A stretch of DNA of 64,000 nt from Rhodoblastus sp963748385. GTDB lineage: Bacteria > Pseudomonadota > Alphaproteobacteria > Rhizobiales > Beijerinckiaceae. A program made the translations under genes and the position numbers. Below the pieces are notes generated by a model that saw nothing but the letters and a program-made list of their open reading frames with translations, was not told the DNA's origin and searched no databases. Of this stretch, positions 29,653-39,140 are shown in pieces (position 1 is the first letter of the stretch; every line of letters begins with the position of its first letter). The stretch covers positions 186,001 through 250,000 of the forward strand of contig CAVVIQ010000010.1 of NCBI GenBank assembly GCA_963748385.1, read 5' to 3'.

Positions 29653-30198
29653 TCAAACCGCCAGCCCGCTTTTCGCCCACGCTTCCTGGGCCATCGTCTG
29701 GATCGCGCCCGGACGCGCCTTGCGAACGCGGCCAACCGCCTCGCCAGCGTCGACGCCCAATTCGACGAGCAAACGGGCGGCGATCATCCCCGCGCGCCCC
29801 AATCCGCCACGGCAATGGACCACGATGTTTTCGCCGGCTTCGAGGCGCGCGCGCAGGCGGGCGCTGATCGACGGCCAGACGCGATTGAATTGGTCATCGG
29901 GGACGCTGACGTCGCGGATCGGAAGGTGGAGCCATTCGATGCCGCGCGCCTGGGTTTCGTGCCCCAGACCGAGGATGGCGAGCAGATCGAATTCATGCGG
30001 CTCGATCAACGTCACCAGGGCGGTGGCGCCCCAGGCGGCGATCACGTCGAGATCGGCGGCGAGGTCCCTTTGCCAGGGGCCGCTGAAGGCGTGAAAATCC
30101 GTCTTGCCCGGCGCGAAGGTCACGCCGATCCGGCCTCGCCCGCCCGGAATTTCGACCGGGTCGATACGCAGCGGATGCGACTGGCTGGTCTTGATCAT
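29653..30198 (-). CDS. Dual-specificity/CDKN3-like protein phosphatase
   Basis: A 181-residue cysteine phosphatase. The P-loop is HCRGGLGRAG, with nucleophile C129 and R135; a candidate general acid is D96 in LPIRDVSVPD. The N-terminal part (PGKTDFHAFSGPWQRDLAADLDVIAAWGA) matches bacterial homologues of cyclin-dependent-kinase-inhibitor-3 phosphatases. I chose the ATG at 30198; an ATG 12 codons upstream is possible. It precedes the macrodomain-like gene. Confidence 0.85.
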   Translation of the reverse strand: MIKTSQSHPLRIDPVEIPGGRGRIGVTFAPGKTDFHAFSGPWQRDLAADLDVIAAWGATALVTLIEPHEFDLLAILGLGHETQARGIEWLHLPIRDVSVPDDQFNRVWPSISARLRARLEAGENIVVHCRGGLGRAGMIAARLLVELGVDAGEAVGRVRKARPGAIQTMAQEAWAKSGLAV

Positions 30199-30263
30199 TT
30201 GTTTTTTCCATCTGAGTTCACAGTTCGTCGGCACACGTGGCCGACGGACCGGGAAGCTCGATC

Positions 30264-30345
30264 GCGAGTCTTCGGGAAAACCAGATAAAGTGAGACGGCT
30301 TGAGCTGCTTGTCGGCGCGCGCCAATTTCCTGTGATTTCACGCCA
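30264..30345. repeat. Dispersed intergenic repeat, copy A
   Basis: About 82 bp that align along their length with 32647-32727. Shared blocks include CTTCGGGAA, CAGATAAAG, GCTTGTCGGCGC and TTTCACGCCA. Both copies lie in non-coding DNA before small genes on the reverse strand. Confidence 0.65.
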
Positions 30346-30354
30346 TCAAGGCGG

Positions 30355-30672
30355 TTAGGTGGAAAGGCCAGCGGATTCCTCATGGGGCAAGTCGGCCGGC
30401 ACAATGCCGCCGTTCCAAGCCATGGCGTGTTTCTTGCCGCGCCAGCTGCATCCGCTTGCTTTTTCGCGCGGTTCAAAAATCAATTCGACACGATCAGGAC
30501 GGGCGAAATCTGGTTTCTTGACCAGGCGATATCCGGTGACGACGCCGCCAAAATAGGACACCGCGCCCTTGGTTTCGTGGAAGTAGACCCATTGACCACG
30601 CAATTGTTTGGCGAAGTCTTCGGAAAAATCCCAAAATCCTGATGAGTAAGCGCTATCGCCATATCGGTGCAT
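30355..30672 (-). CDS. Hypothetical protein, 105 aa
   Basis: The reading frame from the ATG at 30672 encodes a soluble 105-residue protein with several Trp and Phe (FWDFSEDFAKQLRGQWVYF, VSYFGGVVTGYRL) and a C-terminal CSWRGKKHAMAWNGG. A beta-rich small domain is likely, but I recognise no family. It lies directly after the next small gene and is probably co-transcribed with it. Confidence 0.5.
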   Translation of the reverse strand: MHRYGDSAYSSGFWDFSEDFAKQLRGQWVYFHETKGAVSYFGGVVTGYRLVKKPDFARPDRVELIFEPREKASGCSWRGKKHAMAWNGGIVPADLPHEESAGLST

Positions 30673-30673
30673 G

Positions 30674-31237
30674 TTAGCGGGCTTGCCGCCTTCGAATCTC
30701 GTTCAAAAGGTGGATCGCTCGCACGGCGTGTCCCCCGAGTTCATGAGAATGGAGCTGGCGGCGGCTTGTCAGGCGTGGCGGCGCGCCGTGGCCAGGGTGC
30801 GGCGGGTCAGTTGCGAAAATCTGTTTTCCTTCGCGCATGTGCGAAGGGCCGATGCGCGCCATCCCGTCAAACGCCGACTTATAATCGGCGACATCCCACA
30901 ACCAGGCTTCCTGCATTTCGAAACGCTCGTTGTAGTGGACCCAGATCAGCTTATCCCAATCGTAATTGTTGGCCTTGCCTACCAGCGTGACCTTGCTGCC
31001 GGGCTTGCCGGACGGGCGGTTGGCCTTGATCTGGTAGCGCACACCGTTGTGCTTGAAATCCAAACCCCTGGTGACGGCGGTAGATCCCCGCATGTCCAAC
31101 GAGTAGCTCTCGGGCGTATGGCCGACCAGCATAGCCGCGTCGAACTCGGAAACGGCGGAAGTGATGGCGGGCATGACGCCAAAAGCGCTCTCCCATTCCA
31201 GAGCAGTCGAAACCAGTTCTTCCCGCAAATCACTCAT
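30674..31237 (-). CDS. Hypothetical protein with PD-(D/E)xK-like core
   Basis: A 187-residue protein. The centre reads LDFKHNGVRYQIKANRPSG, then KVTLVGKANNYDWDKLIWV. A D...Q-x-K arrangement across two strands, followed by a helix/strand with a lysine, resembles the PD-(D/E)xK nuclease core, but this is by eye only. The start at 31237 is chosen because GGAGG lies eight bases upstream. The tail of about 45 residues is His/Arg-rich and looks less conserved. Confidence 0.5.
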   Translation of the reverse strand: MSDLREELVSTALEWESAFGVMPAITSAVSEFDAAMLVGHTPESYSLDMRGSTAVTRGLDFKHNGVRYQIKANRPSGKPGSKVTLVGKANNYDWDKLIWVHYNERFEMQEAWLWDVADYKSAFDGMARIGPSHMREGKQIFATDPPHPGHGAPPRLTSRRQLHSHELGGHAVRAIHLLNEIRRRQAR

Positions 31238-31248
31238 GGCGACCTCCG

Positions 31249-31662
31249 TCAATTAACGCCCTTGGGTCGCTGGATGAACTCCAGAACCGCGTCGCGCGCG
31301 GCCCCTGCAACAGCCTCGATGAAGTCCAGATCGCCCGCGTTCAACGCGCCGGTCGCCAGCAGGCGCACATGGCAGGCGAAACGGTCCTCCTCGGACAGGG
31401 CGTCGAAGATCTCCGAAACCTGTTCCGCCGCGGCCTCCATCGGCGACAATTGCTGGCTCGGGCGGCCAGGCGCGAGGTTCTTCACGCCCTTCGCGATCTC
31501 GTCCGCGAATTTCGCGGCGTCGGTGCTCTTGCTCATGCCGTCGAGGACCATCGCGACAAGGAAGCTGACCTTGGCGTCGTCGTCCAGAAGGTCGAGCGCG
31601 TCCGACGTGACGACCGCGGCGGTTGAGACGGCTTCGATCATGTCCATGTCGTCGTCCTCCAT
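31249..31662 (-). CDS. Hypothetical acidic helical protein, 137 aa
   Basis: An acidic, helix-rich protein (DALDLLDDDAKVSFLVAMVL, EQVSEIFDALSEEDRFACHV). No signal peptide or membrane helix is seen and no family is recognised. Two starts are possible: 31662, five bases from the upstream stop of the 46-residue gene, or 31647, which has GGAGG in front. It ends 11 bp before the start of the PD-(D/E)xK-like gene, suggesting one operon. Confidence 0.5.
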   Translation of the reverse strand: MEDDDMDMIEAVSTAAVVTSDALDLLDDDAKVSFLVAMVLDGMSKSTDAAKFADEIAKGVKNLAPGRPSQQLSPMEAAAEQVSEIFDALSEEDRFACHVRLLATGALNAGDLDFIEAVAGAARDAVLEFIQRPKGVN

Positions 31663-31669
31663 TTGAGCT

Positions 31670-31810
31670 TCACTCCTCAGCGGTTTTGTTGACCAGCCAG
31701 ACGAGCGACTGGCCGAGCTTGATCAGCGCCATGAAGGCCGCCGCCGCGATTGCTATGACCAACGAGAAGGCCGATATGACGAAAAGGGCGGCGGCGACGA
31801 TCATGGGCAT
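31670..31810 (-). CDS. Small single-pass membrane protein, 46 aa
   Basis: From the ATG at 31808-31810 the reverse strand encodes 46 residues: one hydrophobic helix (IVAAALFVISAFSLVIAIAA) and a short charged tail (VNKTAEE). GAAGGAA lies just upstream of the ATG. It ends seven bases before the next gene, which supports real translation. Function unknown. Confidence 0.5.
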   Translation of the reverse strand: MPMIVAAALFVISAFSLVIAIAAAAFMALIKLGQSLVWLVNKTAEE

Positions 31811-31943
31811 GGGTTTCCTTCGTCACCGGATCGCCGTCCATTCGCGGCAGTGCCTCAGGCGGTGGTCGCGCCGCCACCGGAATTTGGCCGCGCGGGCGTC
31901 ACGGATCATTGAACGCTGGATCGTAATGGACCCAGCGGCGCGG

Positions 31944-32327
31944 TCATTGTTCTCCGCTACGGTCATTGTCGTCAGCGCCCGGGGGAGAGCCGGATCGTTC
32001 TGGATCATCGCAGATCGCGGAAGCCGGAAACGACTTGCAATATCTGTCGTGCTCGCCCGCGCTCCCGCCCGCGGTCACGATCGGCGGATATTTGCCGGTC
32101 ATGCAATAATTCGCCAGCCGTCGCGCGGCTACCAATTCCGATGTTTTTCCGTCTTCCAGCGTTCCCCACATATCAACCGTGTCATCATCCTTCTGCCTGC
32201 CCGCCCATTCCAGACAGGTCGGCTTGCTTTTGATGGCGGGCAGCGGCGTCAGCGGCGGCATGGTCGCGTGCGCCGGGACATTGAAGGCCGTCAGCGCGAC
32301 GGCGGCGGCGAGGATCGCCTTTTTCAT
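31944..32327 (-). CDS. Exported hypothetical protein, 127 aa
   Basis: A signal peptide (AILAAAVALTAFNVPAHA) is followed by about 105 residues with three or four cysteines (TCLEWAGRQK, NYCMTGKYPP, RYCKSFPASAICDD). That spacing suggests disulfide bonds in the periplasm. The C-terminus is acidic and low-complexity. No family recognised. Confidence 0.5.
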   Translation of the reverse strand: MKKAILAAAVALTAFNVPAHATMPPLTPLPAIKSKPTCLEWAGRQKDDDTVDMWGTLEDGKTSELVAARRLANYCMTGKYPPIVTAGGSAGEHDRYCKSFPASAICDDPERSGSPPGADDNDRSGEQ

Positions 32328-32408
32328 TGGTCTGGTTCCGTTCTTCGTGTGGTTTTTCGGCCCGATGCTGTCGGGCTAGGCGTCGCGGACAATCTTGACG
32401 AACCGCGC

Positions 32409-32621
32409 CTAGGCTTCGGATCGCGATTTGCCGACTTCTCGCCGCGCTGGCTCGCTCAATTTGCTCAGCACCGAGTCGATCGACCTCAGCTCCAACGCCG
32501 CTGCTCGCCGTGTGACCGGGTGTCGCGTCGTGTCCTGCGCGTTTTCGATGAGCAGCGCTTTCCGCTCAGTCAGGGATCTTCTGACCGTTCGCCGCTCTTG
32601 CAGACTGAATTCGAGTTTCAC
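32409..32621 (-). CDS. Hypothetical protein, 70 aa
   Basis: A small, charged, helical protein (LQERRTVRRSLTERKALLIE, LRSIDSVLSKLSEPARREV). No family recognised. The repeat copy B lies directly upstream of its start. Confidence 0.35.
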   Translation of the reverse strand: MKLEFSLQERRTVRRSLTERKALLIENAQDTTRHPVTRRAAALELRSIDSVLSKLSEPARREVGKSRSEA

Positions 32622-32646
32622 ATCGCCGTTCCCGCAAAGCCCAACC

Positions 32647-32727
32647 GCGAGCCTTCGGGAACATCAGATAAAGCGGCGGCGTTTGCGCCGCTTGTCGGCG
32701 CCGGCCAGATTTCTGTCTTTTCACGCC
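32647..32727. repeat. Dispersed intergenic repeat, copy B
   Basis: This is the partner of 30264-30345. It contains an 8-bp stem AAGCGGCG/CGCCGCTT (a weaker equivalent stem is present in copy A), so the element may act as a hairpin at RNA level. Confidence 0.65.
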
Positions 32728-32745
32728 AGCTTCAGGCGCCGGCGC

Positions 32746-33850
32746 TCAGGCGGGCTCTCGCGCGTCGGGCGTCGACGACGCCAAACTCTTCTCATTTCGG
32801 ACCGCCGAGGGCGAACGGCCGGTCCAGCGCTTGAAGGCATGGTTGAACAAGGTCGACCCCTCATAGCCCAGGAGCCACGCGATCTGCGACAGCGCCAGGC
32901 TGTCGTCCTTGAGATATTGCAGGGCCAGGCTTCGCCGCAACTGATCGACGATGTCGGCGTAGGACGTCCCTTCCTCGGCAAGCCTTCGCGACAATGTGCG
33001 GACGCTGAGGGCCAGCGCCCTGGCGACATTCTGCGCCTGGGCCTTGCCGTTTGGCAGCAGCTTCTCGACCTCGCGCTCGACCGCCGAGCGCAAGGCGCCG
33101 GAGGCCGCGCGGCGTTCTGTCGCCGCGGCCTCGCAGAAAGGCTTCAGCGCGGCGATCAGCTTCGGGTCCGCGGTGACGAGCGGAATGGCGAGCGTTTCAT
33201 TGGAAAACGCCATCACATGCTCTGACGCGCCTTCGATCGAGGCGCGCCCGAATTCGACCGGACACAGAAAGAAGCGTTCGAATTCTCTCAGGTCCGAATT
33301 CCGAGGATGGGCGAAGGCGACCCGCGACGGGCTGATGTTGCGGCCCGCGACCTCGCGCAAGGCCTTCACGATCCCGGCCAGGGCAAACTCGGCGTTGTGT
33401 CGTGCGATATGGGCGGGCAAGCCAAAGAGATCGCCTTCGAAAAGAACGCCATCCACGGTCCGGACGAGCTTGATGCGGCCGGCTTCATTGGCGATGCGCA
33501 GATAACGCGCGAGAAGCTTGAGAGCCTCGTCGAGGTTTTTCCCGCCGGAGACGACATAGAAAAGAACGCCCGCGTCGCGTGGATCGATCTTTTCCGCCAG
33601 ATGCAGGCCGAAGGCGCTGTCGCCCAGCGCGTCGGCCGCGAGGTCGAGGAATTTGCACTGGCCGACCGCCAGATCCGATTCTGAACGTCGCCGCCGGCGG
33701 GAATGGCCTGATCGGGCTCCTGCTCCGGCAGCCCGGCCCGGCGCAGCAAAGGCTCAATGGCGACGTCAAGCCTGGCAATTCCGCCATCGCTTGCTTCGCG
33801 GCAAAGCCGCTCGTCGTCAGGAACACCTGTTGGTTTCCATCGTCCGACAT
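32746..33850 (-). pseudogene. AraC-family regulator, at least two frame disruptions
   Basis: The C-terminal frame encodes an AraC helix-turn-helix domain (ARALALSVRTLSRRLAEEGT, IAWLLGYEGSTLFNHAFKRW). Ahead of it lies most of an arabinose-binding-type N-terminal domain (KFLDLAADALGDSAFGLHLA, IDPRDAGVLFYVVSGG). The first 60 residues are spread over two other frames (PLLRRAGLPEQEPDQAI and, from 33850, MSDDGNQQVFLTTSGF). Either the gene is broken or the sequence has single-base errors. Its target is unknown. Confidence 0.75.
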
Positions 33851-34211
33851 GTCAGCGCGACGCTCCAATCCCCATGGCGAGATCAGCAGCCGTTTGGCGA
33901 ATGGAATCAAGCGGGGCGTCGCGGTGTTGCACATTTGTCCAATCCGAAACGCGCCGACCGGAGCGGGAACGGCAAGCGTCAGTCCGTCTGGTTTCGGCGG
34001 AGCCCGTCATCACGCCAAGTCGCCCGGTTCGCGGTCTTGCTCCGGGACGAACCGCCTTCGGGTCCGCCTGAATTCCGCCAGGCTCGCGCCCGCCTGCCCA
34101 TCGACGACACGCGCGGCCCTTGAGGAAATCCGCATCAACGGATCGAAGGCCGTCCTGGCGAGGGCGACGACGCAGTCGTTCCTGCGCCTGCAGTTTTCTC
34201 ATTTGTTCAGG
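33851..34211. other. Non-coding stretch left of the island
   Basis: No gene with family-like sequence is seen here. It separates the AraC remnant from the left copy of the tRNA-derived repeat. Confidence 0.5.
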
Positions 34212-34259
34212 AATGGCGTCCCGGAAGGGATTCGAACCCCTGACCTACGGTTTAGGAAA
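34212..34259. repeat. Left attachment-site repeat (tRNA-Arg 3' fragment)
   Basis: The 48 bp are identical to 61409-61456 and match the tRNA-Arg 3' half from the anticodon loop to the CCA end. Beyond 34259 the match stops, so this is not a working tRNA gene. Confidence 0.93.
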
Positions 34260-34446
34260 TTGCGCTCACCCCAAGAAAGCTTCAGACAAAACAGGACATC
34301 GCCATCGCTAAAAACCATTGAAATCCCTTGAAGTTCAGCGATTCGCTCGCCATGTCTAGGACACGAGGCAACACGGTAAGACAGACTGTTTCTGTTACCT
34401 GAGATGTTACCTCAGCTCAGACAGGCGATCCGATCAAGTCTCAGAC

Positions 34447-35740
34447 ATGGCGAAAAAAATTGAAATTCTCACGGACATCGCGATCAGAAATTTGAAGCCC
34501 GGCCCGAAGGCGCGAGAGCATGCCGACGGCAAGGGGACTCTTTTATAAAATTGAGCCGAGCGGCGTGCGCTCATGGACGTGTCGTTACCGGATCGGCGGC
34601 AGACCGGCGAAAGCGACTTTGTCGGGCAGCTTCAGTCTCAAGGAGGCGCGCCTCTGGGCGGAAGAGAGCCCGGGTTAAGGCTGCGAAAGGCGTGGACCCT
34701 ATCGCCGAGAAACGCGAAAAGCGCCGCGCAGCCAAAACGGGCAAAGAAGCCCCGCGCGATTCGGTGGAAAGCGTAGCCTCGTCGTTCATCGAGCGCTACG
34801 CCAAACGCAAGACGCGGGAGAGCACGGCGCGCGAATACGAGAGGCTTTTGAAGACCAACGTCGTGAAACTCTGGCGTGGGCGGCGGCTTAGCGAAATCAA
34901 GCGCGCCGACATTCACGATTTGCTCGACGGAATGATCGAACGGGGCGCTGAAGTCCAAGCCAATCGGACCTTCGCCGTGCTACGCAAACTCTGTAATTGG
35001 GTGCTGGAACGTGGCGTGATCGACTTCAATCCCTGCAACGGGCTGAAAGCGCCGACGCAAGAAAAATCGCGCGACCGCGTGCTTTCGGACGACGAGATTC
35101 GTTGGGCGTGGGCGGCGTTCGAAAAGGCCGGCTGGCCGTTTGGGCGGTTGGCGCAATTGCTCTTGCTCACTGGCGCGCGGCGCGACGAGATCGGCGAGGC
35201 CAGATGGGAAGAATACGACGCCGATCGCAAGATGTTGGTCCTGCCGCCGTCGCGGATGAAGGCGGGGCAGACGCATGAAATTCCACTTTCTGACGCAGCG
35301 GTGACGATTATCGAGTCGCTACCGAGAATCGCGGCGAAAAAGGGAGAGCCGGTCTTCCTGTTCACGACGAACGGTGAGCGCCCCGTCTCGGGTTATTCGA
35401 GAGCTAAAGCGCGGTTCGATCGAACGATCGCTGAACTGGCGAAAGCGGAGCGGGGAGGCGAAGCGCCGACGCCCCCGCATTGGGTTCTTCACGACTTACG
35501 ACGAACCGTCGCCACGAATTTGCAGCGGCTCGGGACGCGGCTCGAAGCACCGAGGCCGTCCTTGGGCATGTCTCGGGCTCGCGCGCCGGCGTGGTCGGGA
35601 TTTATCAGCGGCACGCGTACAGCGCCGAAAAACGCCAAGCGCTCGACGCCTGGGTGCGGCGGCTCGACGAGATCGTGAGCGGGCAGGCAACGCAGAACGT
35701 TGTCGAGCTCACGCCCCGGCGCTCAACGCCAGGCGCGTGA
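34447..35740 (+). CDS. Tyrosine recombinase / island integrase (three frame disruptions)
   Basis: The parts are in order across frames. The N-terminal arm-binding segment starts at the ATG 34447 (IAIRNLKPGPKAREHADGKG), then YKIEPSGVRSWTCRYRIGG, then the core-binding and catalytic domains in the long frame to about 35545. Catalytic residues are visible: the first Arg in TGARRDEIG, HDLRRT for H-x-x-R, and in the last frame LGHVSG and the nucleophile in GVVGIYQRHAY. Breaks lie near 34548, 34668 and 35545, each next to a short repeat of bases. All catalytic elements survive, so it is either freshly inactivated or mis-sequenced. Confidence 0.85.
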
Positions 35741-36098
35741 CCCATTTCGTGTTTGAAGAACGAATTCCAAAGGCACGTAAATTTCTGCACGCCTTTTGAC
35801 AACGCTTTTGCGCCTTTTGACAAAGACCAGCGCCCTTAAGACAAACACTCCGAAGCTAAGAGCTCTATCCTTTATGGCTGTGACATAAATATCTAGATTG
35901 CTGTCAATAGTCATATAACGCATGACAACACTCATTCAGGGCTTGATACAGTTAATTCCGCCCTTGATATAACTTTTTAAAGTTCAGACAAAGAGGTTGT
36001 TTCGCTGAATATTGTAATTTTTATTGCGACAGGCGTTGACTTTCAGCCCATCCAGGCCAAATCTTTCTTCGTAGACGTTCTTCAGGACGAGGCGAGCC
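35741..36098. promoter_or_regulatory. AT-rich spacer with three iteron-like direct repeats
   Basis: CGCCTTTTGACAA occurs at 35790-35802 and 35811-35823, with a diverged copy CGCCCTTAAGACAA at 35831-35844. The starts are 21 and 20 bp apart, two helical turns. The rest of the spacer is AT-rich and has no gene. The arrangement suits binding sites for integrase arm domains, an excisionase or an initiator. Confidence 0.5.
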
Positions 36099-36353
36099 AT
36101 GAATGAGGCCGAATTCCCCGCGCCTATTCGATTGAATGGGCGGATTTTTTTCGACGACCACGAGCTGGAAAATTATAAGAGGCGCCTTCTCGGTCTTCCC
36201 GAGTTGCCCCGCTATCTCTCTGCGAAAATCAAGCTGCGGGCGGTGAACCTGTCGTCGTGGTCGAGTCCTCCGGAATTTGTCGTCGCACCGTCTGCCGCAG
36301 GATCGCCGGGCGCGCCGTCGAGTCCGACGCCGCTTAGCAATTCAGCGCATTAG
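36099..36353 (+). CDS. Small putative DNA-binding protein (AlpA/excisionase-like)
   Basis: An 84-residue protein whose N-terminal half (PIRLNGRIFFDDHELENYKRRLLGLPELP) resembles small proteins found next to integrases that carry a MerR/AlpA-like helix-turn-helix. The C-terminal half is Ser/Pro-rich. It sits between the integrase and the primase module, where excisionase genes are usual. The match is weak, so function is inferred from position. Confidence 0.5.
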   Translation: MNEAEFPAPIRLNGRIFFDDHELENYKRRLLGLPELPRYLSAKIKLRAVNLSSWSSPPEFVVAPSAAGSPGAPSSPTPLSNSAH

Positions 36354-36417
36354 GAGCCGGCACACCCTATGGGGGGGCGTGCCGGCAAAGATGTTTCACT
36401 TCCTTGGAATAATACCA

Positions 36418-38972
36418 ATGTACTCTGAATCTCCTGAAAATTCAATCGAGTATTGCACCGCCTCGGGCGTACAGCTCGACGATTTGCGCCCTAAGCCTTT
36501 GTGGGTCGCGTGGCGGTTCGAGACTCGCAATGGCAAGGCTACGAAAGTTCCCGCTGATCCGCGAACAGGCCGTGGCGCGAAATCTAACGATCCGGCGACG
36601 TGGAGCGATTTTAGAACCGCGTCGAAGTTTGCGAACGAAAAACGCTGTGAAGGCGTCGGCCTCATGCTGGCGGCGATCGACGGGGGACTTGTCGATCGGA
36701 GGCGTTGATCTGGATTCTTGTCGCGCGCCGGACGGAACGATTTAACCGTGGGCGAGAGAAGTCGTCGCGCATTTTGCGTCGTATTGTGAGATTTCTCCTT
36801 CGCAAACTGGCCTAAAGATATTTTTCACCTATCAGCGCGTCGATTTCCCTGCGATCCGGGCGCTGCTTGGAGCCAACCGAAAAACGGCCGTAAATTCGCC
36901 CGAGCGAACGGTGGCGCGGACCATCCGCCGGCAATTGAACTCTATTTGTCGCACCCGGCGATTTCGCCTTGACTGAAAAGCCATTCGAAAATTCACTGTC
37001 CGTCCTGCGCGTCGCGCCGCTCGCCGATATCGCGTGGCTTATACAAGACGCCGGCCCGCGCTTTGCCGGCAATGGCGCCGCCAACGCCGCGCAGGACGAT
37101 CTCCCGCTCTGCCAAAGCGTGGCGGGCCGGCGCGGCGCTCAAGGCGCGCGGGGCGACGTACGAAGAAATGCGCGCCGCCCTCCTCGAACATGCGGAGCGC
37201 GAGATCGCCGAATGGGCGCATGAAAAAGGATTGACGAACGGCGAGCGCGAACTCCGGCGAATTTATGAGCGGAACGCGGCGCGAGACGATGGGCGCGCGC
37301 GGCTGCGCGTTCCGACCCGCGACGCCGAGCGCCTGCCGGTAATGCGGTTGCTTGACGACATCCTGTCGCGCGCCGAGCCCGAGCCGATGATGCGTGATCT
37401 GGGGGGATGGCCGACCGAAGTCCGCTGCCGCGAGCCCATGGGCTTGCATGTTCTAACCGCCGACGCCGCGCAACGCCAACGATTTTCGGACGCCTGACGC
37501 GCCTGCCGTCCTCCCCGTTGCCCTTGTTCGCGCCCCATAGCGAAGTTTCGCTCGCGCACGCGATCGAGCGTCGCGCCGTCTTTTTACCGTCGGCAAGAAA
37601 AAGAATGACGAACGCGAGTTCAACGTCGCGCTCCCAGATATTTTTTTTAGGCATTATCTTTCCTTTCGCGACTTCGTCCTACCGAAAGTCGGCGCGCTTA
37701 CGACCATGCCGCTTGTCCTGTCCAACGGCGCACTTCTTGCGCGCACGGACTTGACCACATCCGTCGCGTGTACTTTCAGATCGAACCGGCCTTAATCGAA
37801 CTGATCCCGCACAGTTCGACGAACGCCGAAATCGCCACCGCGATGAATTTCCTGACGGATGACTGGCTCGGCGATGTGTCAACGGGCTATGAAGGGAAGT
37901 GCGTCCTGATCGCCATGGCCTTGTCGGTGATTGAGCGACTGCTCTTCGCCGATCGGCCCGTGTTCTTTGTCACCGCCGGAAAGCGAGGTGGCGGCAAAAC
38001 CACCGTGAAAAAAATGATCGCCGCCGCCGTAACGGGCAAGCCGATGCCCGCCGCCGCCTGGGCCAGAGACGCCGATGAGCGGCGCAAGGCGATTTTTGCC
38101 GCTTTGCGCGAAGGCGTGCCGGTTCTCGCCTTCGACAACATCCCTCGCGGCGCGGCCATATCGTGCCCGACAATTGAGCGCGTCTCGACGTCGGAAACTC
38201 TTACGGATCGAATCCTTGGCGAATCGCGGAGTGAAACCGTATCCTGCGCGACGATCCTGGCATTTACGGGGAACAACATCACCCCCAGGGCGGACCTAGC
38301 GTCACGCTCGTTGGTGGCGCGCATCGAGGTCGAGAGGCCGGACCCGAGCAAAAATCGCGAATTCGCGCATCCTGACCCGGTTGATTGGACGCTCGCCCAT
38401 CGTGGGAAAATCCTTGCGGCGCTCTACACGATCCTGCGCGGCAACCCCCGGTTGGAGCAGAGGCCGGCAGAGCGAGAGCCGGCGAAAACGCGCTTCAAGG
38501 CATGGTGGCATCTCGTCTGCGCGGCCGTCGAGCATGGCGCGGCGATGGTCGGATACGATGTTGATTTTTCAGAAATGTTCCTCGCGGTTGAAGAGGAGGA
38601 CGACGAAAATGTGGCGCTCGGAGATGTGTTTTCGGCGCTCGCCGGACTGTGGCCGCGTGAGAAAAAGTTTTCGGGAAGCGACGTGTCAAAAGCGACGGCG
38701 ACGCCTAATGACGCAATCTCCGTACATATCGACGGCGTCGAGATTCCGGGCACTATCGCCAACGAAAAAAGGTCGCACTGCGCGCGTTTCTGGACCCAGA
38801 AGCATGGGGTGAAATCGCGGTGCGCAAGATTACATACCGCCTAAGAGATATCGTTGGCGCGCCCGTGCTGGTGGGGGATGCCCTCTTGACGCTCAAGCGG
38901 AACGCGAGGGACCCAACCGCCTCAAATCAAGCGACTTTTTGGGTCGAAAGGCGAGGAGTCGGCGTTCCCTGA
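36418..38972 (+). pseudogene. Phage/ICE-type primase-helicase, multiple frame disruptions
   Basis: Fragments of one replication protein follow each other. First is a primase/polymerase-like start (PKPLWVAWRFETRNGKATKV, GVGLMLAAIDG, then GGVDLDSC in another frame). A further piece (AWRAGAALKARGATYEEMR) follows around 37.1 kb. From 37.77 kb there is an ATPase part with Walker A TAGKRGGGKTT, ending VALRAFLDPEAWGEIAVRKI after a shift in an A6 run near 38770. At least four frame changes occur. Such modules replicate integrative elements after excision. Confidence 0.75.
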
Positions 38973-39005
38973 AAACATTGCGGAGACCAAGCATAAGCTT
39001 GGCGC

Positions 39006-39140
39006 TTGGCAATCTGGCAATTCTGGCAATTTTTCAACCCCGGTTGTGCACGTAGCTTTCTTATTTTCTTTTGGTTTTTTTTCAAAAAATTTGAAAGCTA
39101 GTAGGAGGGTAAAAAATTGCCAGAATTGCCAAATTGCCAC
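39006..39140. repeat. Nested inverted repeat with tandem GGCAAT units
   Basis: The outer arms of 29 bp (39006-39034 and 39112-39140) match at 27 positions. Each holds three tandem copies of a 9-bp GGCAAT-containing unit. Inside are perfect 8-bp arms TAGCTTTC (39053-39060) and GAAAGCTA (39093-39100) around a very AT-rich centre. The structure follows the primase-helicase remnant, so a replication origin or transfer-related site is a reasonable guess. Confidence 0.65.

Noticed and set aside
34120..34311. An ORF containing the peptide SRKGFEPLTYG (also near 61430)
   Set aside because: It is a translation of the tRNA-Arg sequence and its duplicated fragment, a common false protein.
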